Source of the DNA: Mesorhizobium sp. B2-7-1
GTDB lineage: Bacteria > Pseudomonadota > Alphaproteobacteria > Rhizobiales > Rhizobiaceae
DNA: 64,000 nt
NCBI RefSeq assembly: GCF_006440735.1
Contig: NZ_VFUA01000013.1
Span: 28,770-92,769, forward strand
Direction: 5' to 3'
Shown in pieces: positions 25,875 to 33,204 of this stretch; positions within the stretch are counted from its first letter, which is position 1; the number at the start of each line of letters is the position of its first letter. The notes below the pieces were generated by a model, which made no database searches, was not told where the DNA came from, and saw only the letters and a program-made list of their open reading frames with translations. Both the position numbers and the translations under genes were made by a program.

Positions 25875-26771
25875 TCAATCGCGCGATAAGGACAGTCCCG
25901 CGAGAAGCGGAGCGTACGCGGCCAGCCTGCGGGATACGAACTCAGTGAAGAGCCGCACGCGCTCCGTCTTGCGCGTCTCCCCCTGTGTGAGAAGCCAGAG
26001 CGTTCCGTACATATGCAGGTCGGTGCCCGGCACCCTCGCCAGCAGGGGGTCGGCATCGCCGACGAAGCACGGCAGTGTCGTCATCCCGAGCCCTTGCCGT
26101 ACCGCAGCGATCTGCGCCTCGCCGTCCGTGGTCCTGAATGGAACCCCCGTGGTGCGAACCTCACCCTCGCCGGCCCAGTCCGGAACTCCATGAATGCTTA
26201 TGACGATCCAGCGGATGGGATCAGGTGCGCCCGCACGCCACGCCGCCAGTCGATCGCGGGACATGTAGACACCTCCGAAGATCTCCGGTCCCTTCAGGCC
26301 GTGAAGATTGAGCGGCAGGGTTTTGCGGTCGTAGACGACGCGGATCGCGACGTCGGCCTCCCGGTTGGTCAGGTTCGCCAGCTCGCCGGACGACAAGATT
26401 TCCATCTCGATGTCCGGATGCAGACGCGCGAAATCGGCGAAGTCCGGCATGAGCAGGTGTGTCGCCAAGGGCGGCGCCAGCGTTACCCGCAGGAAACCGC
26501 GCACGCTCTGGTCGCGCCCGAAGACGCGCGTCTCCAGCAGGTGCGACGACGCTTCCATCTGGTGCGCGAGCTCGACGACTTCCTCGCCGGCGGCCGTCAG
26601 GCGGTAGCCCGAAGGCAGCTTCTCGAACATGTGCGCCCCGAGGCGCTCCTCGAGCTGGGCCACGCGTCGCAGCACGGTCGAGTGGTTCACGCCGAGGCGC
26701 GCGGCGGCGGCGCGGACCGAGCCTTCGCGCGCGACGGCAAGAAAATAGCGGACGTCATCCCAGTCGATCAT
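25875..26771 (-). CDS. LysR-family transcriptional regulator
   Basis: 298 residues: winged helix (1-60; SVRAAAARLGVNHSTVLRR) and a two-lobed effector domain (about 90-290). It converges on the thiolase gene and is divergent from the SDR gene at 27046 with a 274-bp gap, the classic layout of a LysR protein controlling its neighbour. No clear T-N11-A operator could be singled out. The start at 26771 gives the standard MIDWDDVRYFLAVAREGS beginning; a longer frame upstream is rejected. Confidence 0.9.
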   Translation of the reverse strand: MIDWDDVRYFLAVAREGSVRAAAARLGVNHSTVLRRVAQLEERLGAHMFEKLPSGYRLTAAGEEVVELAHQMEASSHLLETRVFGRDQSVRGFLRVTLAPPLATHLLMPDFADFARLHPDIEMEILSSGELANLTNREADVAIRVVYDRKTLPLNLHGLKGPEIFGGVYMSRDRLAAWRAGAPDPIRWIVISIHGVPDWAGEGEVRTTGVPFRTTDGEAQIAAVRQGLGMTTLPCFVGDADPLLARVPGTDLHMYGTLWLLTQGETRKTERVRLFTEFVSRRLAAYAPLLAGLSLSRD

Positions 26772-27045
26772 GGTGCAATCCGGCACCGCTGGGGTGCGCC
26801 TTCCAAAGGCATATCTAACACATCGGACCGAGGTAAGAGCAATCATCATAGCCCATATCGACCAGCGCGGCCCAATTCCGAACGCCGGACGCCGATCGTC
26901 GCGGCTGTGTCAATCGTCCGGCCGGATCGATTTCGCACCACCGATGTGCGCGCTTCCGCACTCAACGCCTGACCGCAGTGAACCTACTTCGAGGCTCTCG
27001 GGGACTTCCCCGAACGATCAACGACAGAGCCTAAAAGGAACGGTC

Positions 27046-27780
27046 ATGGGAAAGCTTGAAGGTAAGGTTGCAGTCATCACGGGTGGATCGAGCGGCATGG
27101 CGCTGGCGAGCGCCAAGCGGTTTGTCGAAGAAGGCGCCTATGTCTTCATCACCGGCCGGAGGGAGGAGGCGCTCGACGAGGCCGTCAAGCTAATTGGCCG
27201 GAACGTGACCGGCGTGCGCGGCGACGCGGCCAATCTCGATGACCTCGACCGCCTGTTCGACACGGTCAAGCGGGAAAAGGGCAAGATCGACGTCCTGTAC
27301 GCCAGCGCCGGCACGGGCGCAGCCGTCCCGCTGGGCGAGATTACCGAGCAGTATTTCGATGCGACCTTCGGCCTGAATACGCGCGGCACGCTGTTCACGG
27401 TGCAAAAGGCGTTGCCGCTGCTCAACGATGGCGGATCGATCTTCATGACCGGATCGGTGGCTTCGGTGAAGGGTTTTCCTGGTTACAGCGTGTATGCGGC
27501 AAGCAAGGCGGCGTTGCACGCATTCGCACGCGGCTGGCTCAACGAGTTGAAGGGCAGGAATATCCGGGTGAACGTGCTGCACCCCGGGCCGATCGCCACA
27601 CCGATGCAGGACCAAGTTCTCACCGAGGAGGCGAAGCGGATGTTCGAATCCCTGATCCCGCGGGGAAAGATGGGGCTTCCTGAGGAAATTGCGGCGGCCG
27701 CGGTGTTTCTTGCTTCCGACGATTCCAGCTTCGTGAACGGGGTGGAACTGTCTGTCGACGGCGGCTTCTCGGCCATCTGA
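27046..27780 (+). CDS. SDR-family oxidoreductase (NADP-type)
   Basis: 244 residues with AAAGGA 7 nt before the ATG. Cofactor motif reads TGGSSGMALASAK, with Ala in place of the third Gly of TGxxxGxG, and Arg-Arg in TGRREEA favours NADP(H). The usual NNAG is YASAG. Catalytic Ser (GSVASV) and YAASK are intact. This wording is common in LysR-linked stress/quinone SDRs. Followed after 41 nt by an NADP-binding oxidoreductase gene, so the two probably form a small operon under the divergent LysR protein. Confidence 0.88.
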   Translation: MGKLEGKVAVITGGSSGMALASAKRFVEEGAYVFITGRREEALDEAVKLIGRNVTGVRGDAANLDDLDRLFDTVKREKGKIDVLYASAGTGAAVPLGEITEQYFDATFGLNTRGTLFTVQKALPLLNDGGSIFMTGSVASVKGFPGYSVYAASKAALHAFARGWLNELKGRNIRVNVLHPGPIATPMQDQVLTEEAKRMFESLIPRGKMGLPEEIAAAAVFLASDDSSFVNGVELSVDGGFSAI

Positions 27781-27821
27781 AAGATGCGGGATTCAACATC
27801 AACACGGATCGGAGAATTATC

Positions 27822-28421
27822 ATGAGCTATGCGATTGTAGGATTCGGCAAGGTAGGCCAGGCCCTCGCCCACGCCTTTGCCCGTAGGAACATCAACGTGG
27901 TCGTTGCGAGCCGCCGGCCTCCCGAGGCGCTGGCGCCGCAGGCCCGGGCGATTGGACCCACGGTCGTCGCCACGTCGCTGCGGGAAGCACTCGAGGCTGA
28001 CACAATCCTCTTGGCGGTCCCGTTCGAGCAGCATCGCGAGGTTGCGAAGGCCTTGCCGAGCTGGAAAGGCAAGACGGTCATCGACGCGATGAACGCGTTG
28101 CTTCCCCCTGAGGAGCTGGACGGTCTCCCGTCCTCCGCCTTCGTCGCGAAGGCGTTCACCGGCGCCAAGTTCGTGAAAGGCTTCAATCACCTGATTGCGG
28201 CCACCCTGGCTGCCGATCCGATCGTCGAGGGTGGGCACCGGGTCGTCTTTCTGTCGAGCGACGACGAGCACGCGATCGCTCCCGTGGCGGATTTGGCCAG
28301 ACAACTCGGGTTCGCACCCGTCATACTGGGAAAGCTCGACGAGGGTGGCGCGCTGGTGCACGCACGCGACCGCATTTGGGGCCGGCTCATCTTCCAGGAC
28401 TTGTTCAAGAAGGAGCAGTAA
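27822..28421 (+). CDS. NADPH-dependent F420 reductase-like/NAD(P)-binding oxidoreductase
   Basis: 199 residues. The N-terminal Rossmann strand-turn is YAIVGFGKVGQALAHAF with VVASRRPP after beta-2, followed by ILLAVPFEQ and VIDAMNALLPPE as in the F420_oxidored/ProC-like domain. The C-terminal part (FVKGFNHLIAATLAADP) matches the short FNO-type reductases often annotated as NADPH-dependent F420 reductase in bacteria that lack F420. The true substrate is unknown. A guaA-like repeat begins 13 nt after its stop. Confidence 0.82.
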   Translation: MSYAIVGFGKVGQALAHAFARRNINVVVASRRPPEALAPQARAIGPTVVATSLREALEADTILLAVPFEQHREVAKALPSWKGKTVIDAMNALLPPEELDGLPSSAFVAKAFTGAKFVKGFNHLIAATLAADPIVEGGHRVVFLSSDDEHAIAPVADLARQLGFAPVILGKLDEGGALVHARDRIWGRLIFQDLFKKEQ

Positions 28422-28433
28422 CCGATCCACGCT

Positions 28434-28456
28434 CCCGTCGCTCCCACTCGATCGTT
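28434..28456. repeat. guaA-3'-end-like 23-bp direct repeat, copy A (possible att site)
   Basis: On the minus strand AACGATCGAGTGGGAGCGA encodes T-I-E-W-E, the last residues of bacterial GMP synthase, though the stop codon position reads CGA. 19 of 23 positions match copy B at 56072-56094 in the same orientation. Recognisable homology of the MocR pseudogene ends at the edge of this site. The 3' end of guaA is a known integration target of mobile elements. Confidence 0.4.
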
Positions 28457-29700
28457 CAAGGAGCATATGACGTTCCTTGGCGCCCTCCCGCGCCAGGGCG
28501 ATGTCGTCCAATCCGTCGGGAAGCAGCAGATAGACATAATATCCGTTTCCCGATTCCACGAAGATGCTATGACCCGCTTGGCGGAGTTTGGTTTCAACCC
28601 GATCCGACGCGGTTTCGATGTGCTGCCCCAGCCGCTTCAGATGTCGGTCGTAGTGGCCGTCAACCAGCAGGCGGTGGAGCAACCGCTCCACATGGCCGGA
28701 GCTGTTGACAGTGGTGAGCATTTTCAGTTCCGCCAGCGCGGCAACCCGGTCAAAGCGTGCCGCAATGAAGCCGGATCTCAGACTTGCCGACAGCGTCTTG
28801 GAAAAGGTGCCGATCGAAATAACGTTGTTCAGTTGGTCGAGCGTCGCCAACCGATTGCTCGACGCAATCGGCAGGTCGACAAACGGATCATCTTCGACCA
28901 CGACCAGACTATGCCTGTCAGCCGCGGTCAAAATGGCGTGCGCGACCGCGGGCGTGGTCGAACTGCCAGTCGGATTGTGACCGAGCGATTGCGTGAAAAA
29001 AGCTTGGGCCGCTCCGATGCAAGCTTCGCCACCAAGTCCTCGACGCTGGGACCCTCGGGCGCGCGCGTTACGCCCAGCATCCTGACCTGAGCCAGCGTCA
29101 GCTTGGCAAAGAGCGGGTAGTAACCTGGTTCGTCGACCAGCACGGTATCGCCCGGCGACAGCATGGCGCGGATTACCAGGTCGAGTGCGTGGTTCGCACC
29201 GAAGGTCAAAAGAATGTTGTCTTCGCCGGTCCGGATGTGCTGGTCCGCGAGCCGGCGCGCAAGCTGCTGCCTGAGTGGCAGGAAGCCAAGCGCGGAGCCG
29301 TAAGCCTCGGCGTCGGCGGTACGGCCATGGGCGCCAAGATGGCGGCGGATTTCGGATTGTTCCGTCCATGACGGCGGCGGCCGCCCATCGCCGACGCGGA
29401 TCTGAAAGCTCTGCTCCAACTGGGCCGCGAGAAGCGAGGCGGCGTCGACTGCCTCGGCGACGTGTCTGGGTCGCGAGGAGCCGGCCGCTTCCCCGGCGGA
29501 TGCCACGACAAAAACCCGAACCCGGCTTTTGCCATGAGAGCGCCCGCCGCCACCAGCCGATCATAAGCCTCGACGATGGTGTTCTTGGAGACGCCGAATT
29601 CCTCCGCAGCCTTGCGGATCGACAGGAGGCGATGGCCGGAAGGCAGCGTTCCACTGCTGATTTCCGCCTGCAGTCTGCTGACGACGCCATCGACCAAGGT
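28457..29700 (-). pseudogene. MocR-type (GntR/aminotransferase) regulator, frameshifted and truncated
   Basis: Three minus-strand frames join into one MocR-like protein. Frame 1 (about 29700-29515) encodes the winged helix (LPSGHRLLSIRKAAEEFGVS). Frame 2 (about 29510-29002) covers the start of the aminotransferase domain (LTFGANHALDLVIRAML, VLVDEPGYYPLF). Frame 3 (about 28995-28460) continues SLGHNPTGS, VVVEDDPFVDL and the PLP-lysine region SIGTFSKTLSASLRSGF. Both shifts are repaired by adding one T to a T-run (29510-29514 and 28996-29001). No start codon remains, and the last 30-40 residues are missing beyond about 28460. Two homopolymer shifts could be sequencing errors, but the missing ends are real losses. 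Confidence 0.85.
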
Positions 29701-29885
29701 CGCGGGCCGCGCAATCTCTCTCCCGCCGAGCGACTGGACCGGGTGGTGCAGGCGGCATCGCTCAGCAACGACGAGCGGCAGGTTTTCGGGCGCGGCGGTC
29801 TTCCGCTCACGCTGGCCAACGGCATGATCGAGAACGTCATCGGCACGTTCGAACTGCCGATCGGCATAGCAACGAATTTCACCGT
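29701..29885 (+). pseudogene. mvaA: N-terminal remnant of class II HMG-CoA reductase
   Basis: Reads RNLSPAERLDRVV, then LPLTLANGMIENVIGTFELP and IGIATNFTV, which matches the first about 60-70 residues of class II (degradative, NAD-type) HMG-CoA reductase such as Pseudomonas mevalonii MvaA. The homology begins where the MocR fragment ends and stops at about 29885, just before the mevaldyl-binding and catalytic regions. More than 80 percent of the gene is gone. It runs into the mvaB fragment in a different frame, consistent with a deletion between the two genes of an mvaAB operon. Confidence 0.82.
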
Positions 29886-30359
29886 GAAGGAGCGATCCCG
29901 CCATCCGCGGCGCGTGCGGTCTCAGAACGATTGCTGGAGATCGGCTGCGGAGAAATCGCCGTGGCCGATACGATCGGCTGCGCCACTCCCGGACGGATAG
30001 ACATGATGCTGACGCAGGTGATCGAGGCCGTTCCCGTCGGTCGGCTGGCCTGTCATTTCCACGATACGTCCGGCCAGGCGTTGGCGAATGTCGACGTGGC
30101 GCTGAAGCTTGGCGTGCGCAGCTTCGACAGCGCCGTCGGTGGTCTTGGCGGATGCCCTTATGCGCCAGGGGCGGCCGGCAATCTGGCCACGAAACGGTTG
30201 GTGCAGCACCTGCAACACACAGGATTTGTGACAAGCGTCGATCCTGCAAAGCTGCGTGCCGCCGTGGCGCACACCCTTTCCTTTGCTGACCTTGTTTCCA
30301 ACATAGAGCGGCTCCACAAACGATCAGCGGCTGTTTCTCCAGGCAATAGCTGCCTTTAA
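29886..30359 (+). pseudogene. mvaB: C-terminal remnant of HMG-CoA lyase
   Basis: Reads EGAIPPSAARAVSERLLEIG, GEIAVADTIGCATPG, ACHFHDTSGQALAN and AVGGLGGCPYAPGAAGN, the C-terminal half of HMG-CoA lyase including the His-x-His metal ligands (HFHD) and the flexible-loop cysteine GGCPYAPGA. The first about 140-150 residues, with the catalytic Arg and Asp of the TIM barrel, are absent, so no lyase activity is expected. The frame ends at TAA 30357-30359 and overlaps the convergent enoyl-CoA hydratase gene by 36 nt. Confidence 0.85.
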
Positions 30360-31136
30360 TCCTTGCTCGGCCCGGATGCGGTTGAATTCCAACCTTTCGG
30401 CACCGCCGGCGGTTTCAATGAACACATCGGTTTCGACCCCGGCAAGGAGAGCGTTACGCATGCCGCGCATATCGAAGCTGCGGTTGATGGCGCGCTTCGT
30501 CAGTTCGACGGACAACGGCGCCGCGGCGACGATTTCCCGCGCCTTTTCGAAGGCTCTCGAGACATGTTGGCCCTCAAGAACCGTCTCCGTCACGAGACCG
30601 ATCTCGGCGGCCCGTTCCGCAGTGATCTTATCGTTACCCGTCAGCAGCATATCCTTGGAATGCTTCGGGCCGATCATCCACGGCAGCACCATGGCGACGA
30701 TCCCTGACCCGAAGCGCACCTCGGGCTCGCCAAAGACGGCATTACGTGAGGCAATCGCGATATCGCATGCCACCGCCAGTTCTAGCCCGCCGCCGATGCA
30801 ATGACCGTGGATGGCCGAGATGGTCGGCTTCGGGCAATCCCAGAACTGCATGACGAAATCGAAATCAGCCTCCAGCACGCGCCGCCACTCGGCGACGCTG
30901 CGATTGCCTGCCGCGGCCGACTCCTTCAGATCGAAGCCGGCGGAAAACGAACGGCCTTCGCCCGAAAGCACGAAGCAGCGAATCGACGGCTCCTTTTGCA
31001 GGCCGCTCAAGACCTCCGTCACCTCGCGCATCAGCACGGAGTTGATGGCATTCAGAACACGCGGGCGGTTGAGCACGATATGCGCGATCCCCTCGTCGCT
31101 CACGTCGACGCGGATAGTTTCATACTCATCGGACAT
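30324..31136 (-). CDS. Enoyl-CoA hydratase/isomerase family protein
   Basis: 270 residues of crotonase fold. First oxyanion-hole segment GEGRSFSAGFDLKE (about 58-71) and second HCIGGGLELAVACDIAIAS (about 110-128), with FGEPEVRFG where the catalytic Glu sits. It hydrates an enoyl-CoA, or performs a related crotonase reaction such as hydratase-lyase. Its start lies inside the 3' end of the ADP-forming ligase gene (11-nt overlap), so the product of that ligase is its likely substrate. Chain length or aromatic nature cannot be told. Confidence 0.9.
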   Translation of the reverse strand: MSDEYETIRVDVSDEGIAHIVLNRPRVLNAINSVLMREVTEVLSGLQKEPSIRCFVLSGEGRSFSAGFDLKESAAAGNRSVAEWRRVLEADFDFVMQFWDCPKPTISAIHGHCIGGGLELAVACDIAIASRNAVFGEPEVRFGSGIVAMVLPWMIGPKHSKDMLLTGNDKITAERAAEIGLVTETVLEGQHVSRAFEKAREIVAAAPLSVELTKRAINRSFDMRGMRNALLAGVETDVFIETAGGAERLEFNRIRAEQGLKAAIAWRNSR

Positions 31137-33204
31137 CGTGACGGGCCTTCCTGTGGCGCAATGTGAGGCAGTCGACGGCGACGGCCTCGTTCGGACCGGC
31201 CATAATCGGATTTATCTCGATTTCGACGATCTGTTCCTTCGCTCCGACCGCCATCGCGCTGAAACGGGATACCAGCGTACATAGCGCATCCATGTCGACG
31301 GGCGCCCTGCCCCGCGCGCCGGTCAGCAAGGCATGTCCGCGCAACCCCTCCAGCGCCCGCCGCGCCTCGGCGACGCCGAAAGGAGGAATGAGGGTCGCGA
31401 CGTCGCGCAGCACTTCGGCGAAGACCCCGCCCAGACCCAGCGTCACGATCGGACCGAAATCCGGATCCGTGGTCATCCCGAGGATCAATTCGACGCCTGA
31501 TGCCATGGTTTGCGCCAGGATCGGCGCTGCGGGATGGCGACTGCGCAGTGCCTGGTAAGCAGCAAGCGCCTCATCTGAGCCTTTGAGGTTGAGCACCACT
31601 CCGCCGAGATCGGACTTGTGCGGAATGGCGGCATCATCGATCTTGAGCGCGATCGGCCATCCGTGCTTGCCGGCAAAGGCGGCGATGTCCTGCGGCGAGT
31701 GGATATCGGCGAAAGGCGTTACGGGGATGCCGGCCAGTTCCAGCAGCCTGAAGCCATCGGCGCTGCGCAGACTGTCGAGGGGTGCTGCGTCGACAATCGC
31801 CGCAGCATCGGCCGACAAGGGTATGGCAACGACGTCTTCCGAACCATGGCGGCCGAACCGGTAGGATTGCAGGTGCCGCAAGGCCGCAAGGCCGCTGCCG
31901 GTCCCCATGAGGACCGCGATCCCTCTTTCCCGAAGGTCCTCGGCGATGACCGGCGATAGGGTCGTGGCGATATTGCCCATCACGGCGACGGGCTTGTCCG
32001 TCCGCGCGTGCACCTTGCGGATCGCCGCGGCCGACAGTTCGGAAAAATTCCGGTCCGGCGGCAGGTTCGTCGCCATCACCACGATGCCGACATCGGGATC
32101 CTTCGCCATCTCGCTCAGCACCGGCGCCATGACGTCGGCTCCGTCGCCCCAGTAATCCAGTGGGTTGGAGGCTTCCATGCCCGGATCGAGATACGCCTCG
32201 ACCGCCGCCCGGGTCGCGGGCGCCAGCGGGGCGAAGGACAGGCCGACATCGGCGGCGAGATCGGAAATCAATTGCCGTTCGCCGCCGGAATCGGTGCCGA
32301 GCGAAACGCCGGGTGCCATCATCGGACGCGTCAGCGCCAGCAATTCCACCGTGTCCAGCAGTTCATCGAGCGTGCGCACCTGAATCACGCGGTAACGTGC
32401 GAAAGCCGCCTCATAGGCAGCGTTCGAACCGGAAAGCGCTCCTGAATGCGAGATCGCGAAATGGCGTCCCGCCTCGCTGCGGCCGAGCTTCAGCGCGACG
32501 ATGGGCACGCCCTTGGCCTCGGCAAGCCTGGCGGCGGCGAGGAAGCCCTCGGGATCGCGGACGGTTTCCAGAACGCAGGCTATCACCCGCGCATCGGTCT
32601 CCTCCAGCAGGAAGCGGATATAGTCCGCCACGGTCGTCACCAACTCCTGGCCGGCCGAGATCGCGTAGTCGAAGCCCATCTGCCGCCGGTTCCCGACCAG
32701 ACCCGACCAGGTCGATCCCGAATGGGATATCAGCGCCACCCCGGACGGCGCGGGCAAGGAACGAAACGGCATGCCGGTGACCTGCAGGCGGTCCACCAGA
32801 TTGACGAAGCCCATGCAGTTGGCGCCGCACACAGCCATCCCTGCTTTTACCGCAACATCGGCGATAGCCTTGCCGCGCGTGCGACCGTCGGGTGTCTGCC
32901 CGTAGGCGCGGCTGAAGAGCACGGCGCCTCCCACGCCTGCCTCGGCGACGGAAGCGAAGCTGTCTACGAGCAGGGCATCGCCGACGGCGAGCGCGGCGCA
33001 ATCGACGCCGCCCGGTATCGACGCCACATCGGGATAGCAGGGCTGGTCGTCGATCTGGTCGTAGCGCGGATTGACCAGATAGACCTGTCCGGGGAACCCG
33101 AGATAGCGGATCGACTGCAGCAGATTCGCTCCAAAGCTTTCGGGCTTGGGGCTGGCGCCCACGATCGCCAGCGTTTGCGGCCGCAGCAACTTCGAAACCG
33201 TCAT
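31126..33204 (-). CDS. ADP-forming acyl-CoA synthetase (fused alpha-beta, ATP-grasp)
   Basis: 692 residues: CoA-binding Rossmann domain (1-130, AIVGASPKPESFGANLL), succinyl-CoA-ligase-like domains with the phosphorylated His region AISHSGALSGSNAAYEAAF (about 247-265), and a C-terminal ATP-grasp half (about 480-690; GWPIALKIDDAAIPHKSDLGG). The family converts an acid, CoA and ATP to acyl-CoA, ADP and phosphate; relatives include acetate, pimeloyl and feruloyl-CoA synthetases. It overlaps the OYE gene by four bases and the hydratase gene by eleven. A hydroxycinnamate-type pathway is one possibility; I have no residue-level proof. Confidence 0.9.
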   Translation of the reverse strand: MTVSKLLRPQTLAIVGASPKPESFGANLLQSIRYLGFPGQVYLVNPRYDQIDDQPCYPDVASIPGGVDCAALAVGDALLVDSFASVAEAGVGGAVLFSRAYGQTPDGRTRGKAIADVAVKAGMAVCGANCMGFVNLVDRLQVTGMPFRSLPAPSGVALISHSGSTWSGLVGNRRQMGFDYAISAGQELVTTVADYIRFLLEETDARVIACVLETVRDPEGFLAAARLAEAKGVPIVALKLGRSEAGRHFAISHSGALSGSNAAYEAAFARYRVIQVRTLDELLDTVELLALTRPMMAPGVSLGTDSGGERQLISDLAADVGLSFAPLAPATRAAVEAYLDPGMEASNPLDYWGDGADVMAPVLSEMAKDPDVGIVVMATNLPPDRNFSELSAAAIRKVHARTDKPVAVMGNIATTLSPVIAEDLRERGIAVLMGTGSGLAALRHLQSYRFGRHGSEDVVAIPLSADAAAIVDAAPLDSLRSADGFRLLELAGIPVTPFADIHSPQDIAAFAGKHGWPIALKIDDAAIPHKSDLGGVVLNLKGSDEALAAYQALRSRHPAAPILAQTMASGVELILGMTTDPDFGPIVTLGLGGVFAEVLRDVATLIPPFGVAEARRALEGLRGHALLTGARGRAPVDMDALCTLVSRFSAMAVGAKEQIVEIEINPIMAGPNEAVAVDCLTLRHRKARHDVR

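Noticed and set aside
25875..27780. A T-N11-A LysR operator in the 274-bp gap between the LysR and SDR genes.
   Set aside because: Several weak candidates fit the loose consensus equally well, so none could be supported.
27483..29882. A 799-codon minus-strand open frame.
   Set aside because: Only its middle part (frame 3 of the MocR remnant) resembles a protein; the rest crosses the NADP-binding and SDR genes and the mva relic antisense.
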